This document shows, piece after piece, positions 49,997 through 59,576 of a DNA stretch of 64,000 bases. The notes under the pieces were generated by a model, which had not been told where the DNA came from, made no database searches, and worked only from the letters and a program-made list of their open reading frames with translations. The translations under genes and the position numbers were made by a program. Each line of letters opens with the position of its first letter. The first letter of the stretch is position 1. Origin of the DNA: Eremothecium cymbalariae DBVPG#7215 (Eukaryota; Ascomycota; Saccharomycetes; Saccharomycetales; Saccharomycetaceae); assembly GCF_000235365.1 (NCBI RefSeq), contig NC_016453.1, positions 1,178,001 through 1,242,000 of the forward strand, in the 5' to 3' direction.

Positions 49997-50276
49997 CGAA
50001 TTTAATGCGAAACCAGGCTTGGGCTTAAAGGCTGAAGGCTGATGAGTTTAGAGAAGCAGGTTGTCTCCGGGTTTCTTCTATCTATCTATATGTCTATATA
50101 TACCTTCTCAGAAAATGGAAAACATTGCACAAAGAAAAACCAGCAGCATTAAAGCTGAAGCTGCAAATCAGAAGGAGTATTTGAGAGAACTTGATGCTAC
50201 TGCTATTTGAAAAGCCATGTTCTCTCTCAAGCGTATTGCAGAAGGTTGGTGACTTTCTTCAGTTCACGTAATCATG

Positions 50277-51383
50277 TCACGATGCTAGTAATTCGGATGT
50301 CCTTCTGAAGGGCCACACGTTGTTGACGGTGTGAGGATAGCCATGTGCAATGGCTATCAATTGTTTCTCCCACCACCATGGTTCATATGCCCTCCAAAAC
50401 TTTATTGGGTAAGACATGGACAAGATATGTCTGCATTGAAATTTACCAGGTACAACGGATAAAGTCAGTTCGCCAGACCGTCCCAACTTCAAGTCTCTCA
50501 CCAACATAGCTGCATATTCAACCCAAGGAATATTACTCATTGTATGCGTGCTTAGAAATGGGAGGAAAATCAATAAGGTCTTAATTCGTCTTTTGTTGTA
50601 ATATCCCAATTCTGACGTCAAACTTTCATGAAACTGGTTTAAGCCAGCTTTGCTAGCTGCATAATAACCTGCAAAAGCTGGAGCATGTAACGATAGCGTA
50701 TTGGTAATGTTAACAATGTAAAACCCAGGTGGCTTATTTTGTTCCTGAAGAATATTCATGGTCTGCGGGACTATTTCGTTCAAAAAGAATTTGACAGATA
50801 ACATCACATTAATTAAGTTAGAGTTTAACACGTCTTGGAATATTTTCTGGCTGCCTTGTAGAAGGGATTTGTTCATGATATCAACAGGACCATGGGACAA
50901 CATGGGATCTGTAGATCCTTGCATAAACTCAAATAATCCTTCGTTTACATTATTGATAAACACAGAGATCCCAAATCTTCCGTCCAATACTCTATTGAGT
51001 CCGTCTAATACATCTTTTTTATTTGTTATCGTACTGCATTTAACAAAATGATATTTCGTTCGCTTTTCTTGTAGTTGATGCTTATGGTTATTTTCCTCTA
51101 ATACAGATAATAAATTTGGATTCCTACCAAAGGAACAACAGCTCGATTGACAAGAACCAAACATAAGTTCTTGCCGGTCTACTGTATCCAAGTTTACTAC
51201 TTGTATCCCTTCATTAAGGATTAGTGTCCTACAAAGCTCTATCCCAAACATATTGGAAGATCCCCCTAAAATCAACACAGTGTCTGTGTAACTTTCTAAA
51301 ACCTTGCCTGGTCCAATAACATCGTTCAATATACTCGCATATTTGTACACCTTTCTCACCAACCTATTAATATAGCCTTCCAT
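50277..51383 (-). CDS. Short-chain dehydrogenase/reductase with unusual cofactor motifs
   Basis: A 368-residue SDR-family protein from the ATG at 51,383 (the frame runs six codons further only to a TTG). The catalytic pair is present: Tyr241 and Lys245 in GYYAASKAG, with a Ser-containing IVNITNTLSLHA segment before it. The nucleotide-binding loop reads GGSSNMFG where the family normally has TGxxxGIG, and NNVN replaces NNAG. An extra Cys/Ser-rich stretch (FGSCQSSCCSFGR) sits after the second strand. No S.c. gene is known to me at this position (between IMP1 and LUC7); S.c. YDL114W is a distant relative type. Substrate is unknown. Confidence 0.75.
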   Translation of the reverse strand: MEGYINRLVRKVYKYASILNDVIGPGKVLESYTDTVLILGGSSNMFGIELCRTLILNEGIQVVNLDTVDRQELMFGSCQSSCCSFGRNPNLLSVLEENNHKHQLQEKRTKYHFVKCSTITNKKDVLDGLNRVLDGRFGISVFINNVNEGLFEFMQGSTDPMLSHGPVDIMNKSLLQGSQKIFQDVLNSNLINVMLSVKFFLNEIVPQTMNILQEQNKPPGFYIVNITNTLSLHAPAFAGYYAASKAGLNQFHESLTSELGYYNKRRIKTLLIFLPFLSTHTMSNIPWVEYAAMLVRDLKLGRSGELTLSVVPGKFQCRHILSMSYPIKFWRAYEPWWWEKQLIAIAHGYPHTVNNVWPFRRTSELLAS

Positions 51384-51401
51384 CGTCTTTGTGTATTTCA
51401 A

Positions 51402-51721
51402 TTTAGCGGGTAATGTTATTCAACACTATTCTGCCATGTTTGCACTTGTTTTATTATGACTGTGACGTCGATTATGGCGCCCACATGTGATCAGTAATCC
51501 TATTTGAAAATTTAATATAACCCAACTATACATATTCTGAGATCTACTTGATATACCATAAGGAATGCAAGCATCAACTTGTTCGTTATTCCTTTTTTAA
51601 CTATACCTCGCTTGTTCATCAAAAGCACCAAAACTTCTGGAAAGGGCTACGAAGCCATCTTTTAGACATATCATCGTCACTATCCATCGCAAGGTACATG
51701 GTAACTAAAGACAGCAGAAAG
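51402..51721. other. Divergent region SDR gene / LUC7
   Basis: About 320 bases between the two divergent genes hold their promoters. The LUC7 frame stays open through part of this region (from 51,548), but only an in-frame ATG at 51,698 lies upstream of the chosen start. Confidence 0.5.
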
Positions 51722-52612
51722 ATGTCCACCGCAACAGATGAACAGAGAAATTTGATCGAACAGTTGATGGGCAAAGAATCCAACCGCCTTTTTAAACGCG
51801 ACTTAGGACTGTATGATCCCAAAGTATGCAAATGTTATCTCGTAGGCGAATGTCCTTACGAACTTTTCCAAGGAACAAAACAAAACTTTGGAAAATGCCC
51901 TCAAATACATTTAGCAAAGTACAAGTTGGAATTCCAACGAAATGTCAAGAAAGGCCTTACATACCCTGATTTTGAACGAGAATACTACGCTGTACTTAAC
52001 AAGTTTATTAAAGACTGTAATGGTCAGATTCAAACAGCCCTCAAAAAGCTAGAACATACGCCAGAAGAACGGGCCAGAATTAAGCTAGTAACTAAAGAAT
52101 TAGATGTCGTGGATTCAAAAATAGCTTTAATGATTCAAGAAATTGATGTATTGACCAGATCCGATGAAGTTGTCAAAGCTATGGTCCAATCACTAAAACT
52201 CCAAACGCTCAGAAAAAATCGCCAAGAATTAGCACGAAAGGTCCGTGATATCACAGAAAACGTTGGTCAAAGTGCTCAGCAAAAGCTTCAAGTCTGTAAG
52301 GTATGTGGTGCATATCTTTCTCGCTTGGACACTGATAGGAGATTAGCAGACCATTTTCTAGGTAAAATACACCTTGGGTATGTGAAAATGAGGCAAGCAA
52401 TGGAGGAGCTAAAACGGAATTTTCAACGGAGAGGAGATGACATAGTTCAACTTAATTCCAATACACCATTGCTCAAAAATGTTCGTGGTGAAAATTCGCT
52501 ATCTGCTACCAGTGCTAATATTCATTATTCTGGTCGCTCTATTTCTCATAGCTACCCGCGCTCAGGTGCAAATAGTGATAGGTATAAGTCACGCGGGTAT
52601 CGCCCATACTGA
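51722..52612 (+). CDS. LUC7: U1 snRNP splicing factor Luc7
   Basis: A 296-residue protein (S.c. 261) of U1 snRNP that stabilises pairing of U1 with 5' splice sites. The first zinc finger is CKCYLVGECPYELFQGTKQNFGKCPQIH (C3H type, residues ~38-65). A long helical hairpin follows, then the C2H2 finger CKVCGAYLSRLDTDRRLADHFLGKIH near residues 193-218. The ATG at 51,722 (MSTATDEQRNLIEQLMG) agrees with family N-termini; an ATG eight codons upstream is possible. The tail is Ser/Arg-rich. Confidence 0.95.
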   Translation: MSTATDEQRNLIEQLMGKESNRLFKRDLGLYDPKVCKCYLVGECPYELFQGTKQNFGKCPQIHLAKYKLEFQRNVKKGLTYPDFEREYYAVLNKFIKDCNGQIQTALKKLEHTPEERARIKLVTKELDVVDSKIALMIQEIDVLTRSDEVVKAMVQSLKLQTLRKNRQELARKVRDITENVGQSAQQKLQVCKVCGAYLSRLDTDRRLADHFLGKIHLGYVKMRQAMEELKRNFQRRGDDIVQLNSNTPLLKNVRGENSLSATSANIHYSGRSISHSYPRSGANSDRYKSRGYRPY

Positions 52613-52903
52613 ATGAAGTCATATAACCAAAGGTGATCACCAATTGAGAGTGTATTCGACTGTCAAGGCGACCAATGACATCCAAGCATATCCATATGAA
52701 TAGAACTGTACACCATCACATTTACATCCATGTCTGTATCAGTTGCTTATATTGGTGAAGTTTTGGCCTTTCGATGTATAATATAAAAAGGGACTTTGAG
52801 GTCCTGGGATCCGTGAAGGTGTTAGTGTATATAATTTTCCGTTCAGGTTCCAAGTGCAAACCCACTTCTTGAGGACTTTAGAAGGCCCATCTAAGACATC
52901 AAC

Positions 52904-53588
52904 ATGGTTGCACCTAGCCAAGGCTACTCTGTTTCTCCTACGGAGTTGAAGCTTAAGATAATTGCAGTTAACGCTGATGAAACGAGAAAATTGGCGAAGT
53001 TGGAATATATGCCAAAATACATCATTTTGATATAAAGTTTCGCCATTTTGTTGAAGAAACTGATAAGATATATCTTCCTATTCTTTGCGATCAGGTTAAT
53101 GAAATCAAGGCCTATGAATGGTTTCAGTATGATAGGAATTTTCCGAGGCTGGTGAAATTACAGGACTCTGGAGGCGAAAAATCATTTGCCATCTGGATGT
53201 ATTTTAGTGGAAGTGGACACATTGATGGACGTTATATTGAGTGGGGTTCCTTTTACTTTGAATGGTTTAAAGATATTCCATCACCAAAACAGAGGCAGCT
53301 AACGGGAAAGTATTTTGTCAAAAATTATTATAAATACTATGAAAATGTATATCGAAGTTGAGAACTGTTGTACGCCATATTGACGCTGATGTTGGAGTTT
53401 ACAGACCTAGGCCGTACTACTCCCGACCCGTTGAATTACGCACCTCTGGATTATCTAACTTGACATCCACTGTTCCCGCCGAAGAATTCTTAATGTTTGC
53501 AAAAAAATTTCAATCTAGTAAGGATACAGATAAAAAAGATATTGAGGCTATAACTGATGACTTAAAGAAAATCCAAGCTGACCATTAA
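52904..53588 (+). pseudogene. Broken gene: three consecutive open frames separated by two frame changes
   Basis: An ATG at 52,904 opens 43 codons ending at TAA (53,030). A second frame, open from 52,981 to the TGA at 53,361, is one base back, and a third, open from 53,343 to 53,588, is again one base back. Overlaps of the frames contain AAAA runs (52,987-52,990 and 53,342-53,345), so a missing A at each would restore one frame of about 225 codons. The middle part has many aromatic residues (EWFQYDRNFPRL, GSFYFEWFKD). No family is recognised. No donor or branch sites are present, so introns are unlikely. It may be a decaying gene or two base-call errors in the assembly. Confidence 0.6.
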
Positions 53589-53969
53589 CGGTCTCTTTTT
53601 GCTAACATATAGTCTACACCTATAAGCTAACTGCATACATCGGTCATATATTTACATATACACGTTAAATACCTGAAATACCCCCGCCCCCACCTATAAC
53701 TCTCCAAACGCCTCTTCTCAATCTCAGCCATATCGATTTATATCTTCAAAGGAAAGCACCTTCATCTCCATATGTTACCTCATCATGTCCCTCGAGATAT
53801 TTTAAGTTACCCGACAGCAAAATCCCGAACAACAGAAAGTTAAAAAATAAAATGGTGAAGACCATTTTATAATACTATCAAAACAAGAGATATTGTGAGT
53901 ACCAGGAGAATTTATTAAACATTACTACGGTACTACTGAAGTTTGAAGCGATTTTTTGTTATCTTAAAT
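53589..53969. other. Intergenic region upstream of the nucleoporin gene
   Basis: 381 bases with no gene. It is AT-rich apart from a C-rich patch near 53,683, and holds the nucleoporin promoter. Confidence 0.5.
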
Positions 53970-55268
53970 ATGTCTTCAGTATTTAGCACGCAAAATTCAA
54001 ACGTTGCAAGCAACAGGTTTACTAATCTCTCAGTAAATTTCCCACAGCAACAACAAAACGTTTCTCAACAGCAATCAGCGACTCTACAACCTCAGAGCAG
54101 TCAGCAAAGTACTTTAGCTTCTCAAGGACAATTTGTTCAAACAGCGGATAAGCCACCAAGTTGGTTTAATAACCCTAGGAAAAGAACAATTCCTCAAACT
54201 ATTATTAAAAGGACTTCTAAGCCAACTTCATCTGAGAATCCGACGCCAGCTTCAAGTTCAGGAAATAATGCTTCGACTTCTCATTCAGGATTTGGGTCTA
54301 TGACTTTTGGGTCTAAAAAGTCGAATATTTTTAACTCAAGAACGAATACGCAGGGAACAGATGTGCTGACCTCGGGTAATTTAATTGACTCAAACGAGGC
54401 GCCACCCATGAAATCGCTATACGATTTACAACGAGAAGACGAGTTTGGATCTGTTATGCCTATGAATCATATGGAATCTGGGAAGCCATCTATATCTTTG
54501 GGCAATTCCAAAGATACAACTTCTATGCGCAATGTTTTTGATAGAGATCTGCGGCCAAAAAACGATAAAAAGGACGACCAATCTACTGCATCATCGCCAT
54601 CCAATCACAATGAAAGTGCAGTTCTGGTGTTTGGCTATCCGGAATCGATATCTAATCAAGTGATAATACATTTTTCTAAGTTTGGTAGCATATTGGAAGA
54701 CTTTGAAGTATTGAGGGGTGTCTCGGGCATGAGTGTCTCTACAATGAGAGTACCTACAGGCCTGGCTGCAGATAACAGAAAGAAGTATCCTATATTTACG
54801 GGTGATGGTTGGATAAAGCTGACCTACGATTCACCTTCTTCTGCCCTTCGCGCGCTTCAAGAAAACGGAACAGTTTATGGCGGCTGCTTAATCGGTTGTG
54901 TTCCATATACCAAGCAAGCAGTGGAACAGCTAGCGTCTTGCAGGATTGAAAAAGCAGATGATATCGGCGGAGTGAATTTCAGTGTTGCCCAGACGCCAAA
55001 CAATTCTCTATCTAACCCAAATTCGAATAATGAGCCACAGCAAATGCCGCAACCGCACGAAGAAGAACATGCGAGATTTACGTTTTCAACAAGAAAAATG
55101 GACATAAAAGATGGCAAATCTCTGTTTGTACATAATGGAAACGTTCATAATCATAACTTTTTGAAAAATCTTGAAGACAAAATAAAACAGCACGAAGCAC
55201 AAACTCAAACCAATAGTGGAATTCTACATAAAATTAATAATTGGCTGTTTGGTTGGAATGACTTGTGA
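53970..55268 (+). CDS. ASM4/NUP53: Nup53/Asm4 (Nup59) family nucleoporin
   Basis: A 432-residue nucleoporin; S.c. has the ohnologs ASM4 (YDL088C) and NUP53 (YMR153W). The N-terminal third is Gln/Asn/Ser-rich with scattered FG (FGSMTFGSK, EFGSVMP). The RRM-like MPPN fold lies near residues 215-320 (ESAVLVFGYPESISNQVIIHFSKFGSI, DGWIKLTYDSPSSALRAL). The last residues (ILHKINNWLFGWNDL) form an amphipathic membrane-binding helix, as in the family. The protein links Nup170 to Nic96 at the pore membrane. The start at 53,970 is the first ATG. Confidence 0.92.
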   Translation: MSSVFSTQNSNVASNRFTNLSVNFPQQQQNVSQQQSATLQPQSSQQSTLASQGQFVQTADKPPSWFNNPRKRTIPQTIIKRTSKPTSSENPTPASSSGNNASTSHSGFGSMTFGSKKSNIFNSRTNTQGTDVLTSGNLIDSNEAPPMKSLYDLQREDEFGSVMPMNHMESGKPSISLGNSKDTTSMRNVFDRDLRPKNDKKDDQSTASSPSNHNESAVLVFGYPESISNQVIIHFSKFGSILEDFEVLRGVSGMSVSTMRVPTGLAADNRKKYPIFTGDGWIKLTYDSPSSALRALQENGTVYGGCLIGCVPYTKQAVEQLASCRIEKADDIGGVNFSVAQTPNNSLSNPNSNNEPQQMPQPHEEEHARFTFSTRKMDIKDGKSLFVHNGNVHNHNFLKNLEDKIKQHEAQTQTNSGILHKINNWLFGWNDL

Positions 55269-55392
55269 AGTAAAGAAATTTTCAATATGTATAGTATTAA
55301 AATATAACTTTATACATTATCAGAGAATTATTATTTGTTGATATTCATTGTCTCGCTATTTACCTTTCCCAGCTAAGAGAGGGGTGGCGGAA

Positions 55393-57123
55393 CTATCTGA
55401 AAGGTGGTCTATTATCCACAGAACTATGCCGGAGTAATTTGGACGGACTTACACTACTGTTTCTTGATGATACGCGACTTAGATTTCCCATTGACGATCT
55501 AAGGGGAGCCGACTGTATATCAGGACTCCTTCCGCGTTTTCTCAAATCATCTGATCTCAGACTACCTACCTCAGGAGAATGCACACTAAACTGCGTAACG
55601 TTTTCCTCGTGATGAATTTCACTTGGATTATTTAAGTATTTTTTTAAGGGGCTAGAAGAATTCCTTCTCTTTATTTCGATTCTAAAATCTGCCTTAGCGC
55701 AGTCATTATAGGAAATATTCCCTCTGGACATGTTGCCTCCATTGGAATAATCAACACTAGTATTAATATTAGTCTCATATTTTAGTTGAGGGGTTGTTGG
55801 TGCAGATGTTGCAGAAGGAAGGTGAGAAATAGTGCAATGTTTTGGTGACGGAGTTCCATAACGGGTATAGTTAGGATGCCTACTCGAATTCAAAGCACCA
55901 ATTGCAGCGCCGTTAAGCATCTTATGGGAATGTTGTAGAAATCCACTATAAATTCTTTCATTTCTTAACGGTTTAATTATATTATCTGAATAATCCCCCA
56001 TAAAAGTGTCCTCAAAACGTTGGCTGTCATAATTGAACTTTTCCTTAATTAAGTCACCTTTTAAGGAATGGGTAGTAAAGATCTGAGAGCGGGTAGTAGT
56101 ATAAGATGGATAAAATTGAACAAAATCACACCCAGAAGTGGTAGCATCAACCATTGCATCTTGGATTTTTATCGAAAACTTGGGTTTCATCACTTTATCA
56201 TTGATCTCCGCTGCTGTACCGCTAAAAATAGCTTGTTCGTCCATTATTCGATTTTCGTAACGGTCAAATATAATATACCAAAAAAGATACTGATGCAGCA
56301 GCAACGGTAAAGACGTTACGAAGGAAACATCGGAAAATATCAAAAAGGTGACAGAAATGGGAGAAAATGAAGTGAATAATGCAGTTAGAAATATGCTAGG
56401 GCACCACTTCCGTATTTCAAAGTAATAGTCCTCGCTTATTTCTTCGACAGGCTTTTTTTTCCTCTGAAAAAAGACATATTTTATCATAGACCAAAGTGAA
56501 TCTCTTGAAACGTCTTCCGCATAGCGATACGCTAGGTCATGTAGTGACCTTTTAGTCACATTATTACAATTGGGTCGCTTCTTGAAATAAAACATGGAAT
56601 ATATTTGAAAATAACCAAATAGAAATTTATATGTGATTGTAACATTCAAAAGAAATAAAAACACTATTGTAACCTTTAAACCCTTATCCAGAGTCCCAAG
56701 AGTATTGGACCGCCAACTACCAGAACTCCAGGATAGTGGTTGGCGATATTTAACAAAATAATCATATTCTCGAAGTTTGGCAGATCTCGAAAAATCAAAA
56801 CCATCCGTAGATCTGTTTATTTTATGATAATTTGGTTTGATCAAATTGTCTTGTAATAACCTAACAGAAAAGAATAAAAATGTCATAGCACTACCCAAAG
56901 GCCACGCAAGAGTCTTAGCTTTTTTATTCCAATCTATAACTTCAATGTTTTCATTCAACATTAAATATATATCATAAGGTGATGATGTTAACAGTTGAAG
57001 AGTCCAGTTAGGCCATGACGTTTTCTCTGTCTTGGTTTCATCAGCTAACTCCTCATCTTCCTCTTGGATCACATCTTGGGGATCAATGGGACGTGCTTCC
57101 CACCTAGAAACTCGAAATGACAT
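55393..57123 (-). CDS. NUR1: Nuclear rim protein Nur1
   Basis: A 576-residue inner nuclear membrane protein (S.c. 484). With Heh1 it tethers rDNA and silent chromatin to the nuclear rim. The N-terminus (PNWTLQLLTSSPYDIYLMLNENIEVIDW) is the conserved block. Hydrophobic segments lie near residues 72-92, 148-175, 238-262 and 265-285. The tail from ~400 is Ser/Asn-rich with potential phosphorylation sites. It sits beside the nucleoporin gene, as YDL089W beside YDL088C. Confidence 0.9.
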   Translation of the reverse strand: MSFRVSRWEARPIDPQDVIQEEDEELADETKTEKTSWPNWTLQLLTSSPYDIYLMLNENIEVIDWNKKAKTLAWPLGSAMTFLFFSVRLLQDNLIKPNYHKINRSTDGFDFSRSAKLREYDYFVKYRQPLSWSSGSWRSNTLGTLDKGLKVTIVFLFLLNVTITYKFLFGYFQIYSMFYFKKRPNCNNVTKRSLHDLAYRYAEDVSRDSLWSMIKYVFFQRKKKPVEEISEDYYFEIRKWCPSIFLTALFTSFSPISVTFLIFSDVSFVTSLPLLLHQYLFWYIIFDRYENRIMDEQAIFSGTAAEINDKVMKPKFSIKIQDAMVDATTSGCDFVQFYPSYTTTRSQIFTTHSLKGDLIKEKFNYDSQRFEDTFMGDYSDNIIKPLRNERIYSGFLQHSHKMLNGAAIGALNSSRHPNYTRYGTPSPKHCTISHLPSATSAPTTPQLKYETNINTSVDYSNGGNMSRGNISYNDCAKADFRIEIKRRNSSSPLKKYLNNPSEIHHEENVTQFSVHSPEVGSLRSDDLRKRGRSPDIQSAPLRSSMGNLSRVSSRNSSVSPSKLLRHSSVDNRPPFR

Positions 57124-57298
57124 AGCTGCAAGCCTCGTTCACGTTGCAGGCTTTGTGGTTTTCTAAATTCTCTGCTCTGTATATACATGTAAACAAATCA
57201 AAATTAAACGTTTATTAAACTGATATTATTTTAACCTTCGAGAATCATCAACAACGACTTAAGATCCGAACCTAAGCTTGAACTACATCTTATTAAAA

Positions 57299-59371
57299 CT
57301 ACAAAGATATCCTAAAATCAGAACCAATTTCCACCGTCAAGGCCTTATTGCCGTGGCTATTTTCCATATAAATGTGTAGCATAAGTGTGGATGGTTTTGC
57401 CCGAAACTTTGGTAAAATATAAGGCCTGTTATCAAGGCTGATAAAACCTTCATCTTGCACCAGCAGCTCCTGTGATTCATCTACAGATACATTACATTGA
57501 ATTTTTAAAGGCCCAGTAGTTGAATAGACTGTTACATGGAGTGATGTTGGTCTTGAAACAATTATAGGGACTTTCAAATGATTTCCAATAGGAAAGAGTT
57601 CCTTTTTGTTGTGAAATCGTAACCCACCATATTTGAGTGTGGTTCTTTTAAGAGAGACGATAGCATTTTTATTTTGTGCTTTAATCGCGAGTTGCATATT
57701 TGCATGTATAGACTTTTCACTTGTTTGGCATATCACCACGTACTTAGTGTTCGTATCTATGAGCACCTCATTGCAGCAACTTGGTGGTAAGGAATATCTC
57801 GGTTCATTTATTATTGGTTTTTGGTAACGATAGTCATCGGCATGGTATACCTCTAAGATGACATGGTTCTTAGAGTTCCAGGAAACGTTGATATTTACAT
57901 ATAAATGGTCTGATTCTGTGCACTTTACATCAAATTGAAATGCAGGATTCTTAAAATAAGTTGGACTAAACCCAATAGAACCTGGGCTAGATTCAGGAGT
58001 CCAGCTATCTTCAATAATCGCTAAATTTTCACTCATTTCAGGGTTCCACTTGGACACTTTGGTAGCTTCGGAGTTATGAAACATATGCAGAGTGCAATTC
58101 AGGGTTGTTTCGGAATGGTAAAAAACAATCCTTGAGCATTGTGCAGGGATGGTAAATTCGAGCCATTGGAACCCAATGTTATTACCTCTTTCGCATTCAG
58201 TTATCAGCTTTAAAGTAGACACAACAGCAACGACCGAGCTAACATTTTTCTCATTTGAAACATGATTTTCAAACACAATGTACACTTTCTGATCTGTTTT
58301 GGATTGATTAGAAATATCAAAGGCAGGTTTATTCAGCCACGAATTGAAACGACCATGTGTATCACAATTGTATCTAAAGTGAAGCTTCTTGTAAATTTTA
58401 TAAAAGTTTCTGGGATCCCAATTAATATAGATCAAATGAAACATGCTTTGAACAGCATCCCATGAAAGAACAATCGGTTTTTCAGATATAAGAGGATCAC
58501 AGATGGAGAAATTCATCTCATGAATACTAGTAACAACATAATCATGATTCTTACGTAATACCGTATTAGAAGCATTGCAATGAGAATGGGTCCCCAACGA
58601 AATGACAGCACCACCTTCATAGTAATTACGAACATATTCAAAATCAACTTCATCTAGCTCTACAACTAGCGGCATCCATCCAATAAGCCTGTAAGTGTCT
58701 ATAGCGGTGTTCGATCCCTGGGAATCATAATTGAAGTTCTGCATAACTTCAAAATATGCTTGTTCTATAAGTTTATCTCGAAAATCGGAGGATATAACAC
58801 TCAATTGCTTCTTCGTACTATCCTGTCGAACCTGTGCATACGGGATAGAAATCAAACGTTTTGCCCCATTGAAATATAAATTGACTTGTTGCACATTACA
58901 GCTACACCGGACCATAGATGCATAGCCGCATACACGTTTAGCATTAATCAATGAGCACACCATAGAACAATTCTCGATCATAGGATGTTGCCGAACTACA
59001 TCAACATCATCATCTACTGGAGCTGCAAGAAAGCCATAAGATGATAATTGTGCAGGCGTATATTTAAACTCAGCGGGGTCATTCCAGCACAGCAACCCCG
59101 CGTCTTGAACATCTATTGGGGGATATTTTCTGCCATTTACCTTCAGTGTCAGCCACTCAAACCTGTCATTGAATTCACATTTCTTCCGTTTATTATCAAA
59201 AGCAACTAAAGCACGTATTAAATCGTCATCACCATTTTCCTTGACATTCCGAACAAACGTTTCAAACTTAACTTGATCAAGTTTGTTTTCAATGTAGAAA
59301 GACCAGTATAAATCCCTTAATTCACCCCACAAATCTAATTCCTTGGTACCCTGTATCGTTTCGCACCTCAT
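57299..59371 (-). CDS. RIM13: Calpain-like protease Rim13
   Basis: A 690-residue calpain-7/PalB-type cysteine protease (S.c. 727) that cuts the transcription factor Rim101 in the pH pathway at ESCRT-III. The catalytic Cys135 is in MIENCSMVCSL and His276 in NHDYVVTSI. The third triad position, Asn in animal calpains (NPWG), falls in a segment reading LSWDAVQSMF, so the motif is degenerate here as in other yeasts. The second half is a pair of beta-sandwich (calpain III-like) domains. It lies between NUR1 and RAM1; S.c. RIM13 is YMR154C, from the other duplicate block. Confidence 0.9.
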   Translation of the reverse strand: MRCETIQGTKELDLWGELRDLYWSFYIENKLDQVKFETFVRNVKENGDDDLIRALVAFDNKRKKCEFNDRFEWLTLKVNGRKYPPIDVQDAGLLCWNDPAEFKYTPAQLSSYGFLAAPVDDDVDVVRQHPMIENCSMVCSLINAKRVCGYASMVRCSCNVQQVNLYFNGAKRLISIPYAQVRQDSTKKQLSVISSDFRDKLIEQAYFEVMQNFNYDSQGSNTAIDTYRLIGWMPLVVELDEVDFEYVRNYYEGGAVISLGTHSHCNASNTVLRKNHDYVVTSIHEMNFSICDPLISEKPIVLSWDAVQSMFHLIYINWDPRNFYKIYKKLHFRYNCDTHGRFNSWLNKPAFDISNQSKTDQKVYIVFENHVSNEKNVSSVVAVVSTLKLITECERGNNIGFQWLEFTIPAQCSRIVFYHSETTLNCTLHMFHNSEATKVSKWNPEMSENLAIIEDSWTPESSPGSIGFSPTYFKNPAFQFDVKCTESDHLYVNINVSWNSKNHVILEVYHADDYRYQKPIINEPRYSLPPSCCNEVLIDTNTKYVVICQTSEKSIHANMQLAIKAQNKNAIVSLKRTTLKYGGLRFHNKKELFPIGNHLKVPIIVSRPTSLHVTVYSTTGPLKIQCNVSVDESQELLVQDEGFISLDNRPYILPKFRAKPSTLMLHIYMENSHGNKALTVEIGSDFRISL

Positions 59372-59576
59372 AGGTCCCTCTTTGGATTATGACTCGGCTT
59401 ATCATATCCATCGACATGAATTTATGCATCCAAGTTCTGTTGTTCTCTATAGGATGGTTTGATTACCGAAAAGTGCGCAAATTCCAAGAGCAAAATTACT
59501 TACGATTTTTATTTTATATTCGGATAATTTAAGTAAGCTAATGGGGAACAAAAGTGGTTAAGCAAGAATAGGTTTC

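Noticed and set aside
50115..50210. 31-codon frame MENIAQRKTSSIK... between IMP1 and the SDR gene
   Set aside because: Too short to separate from chance and not a small yeast protein that I recognise.
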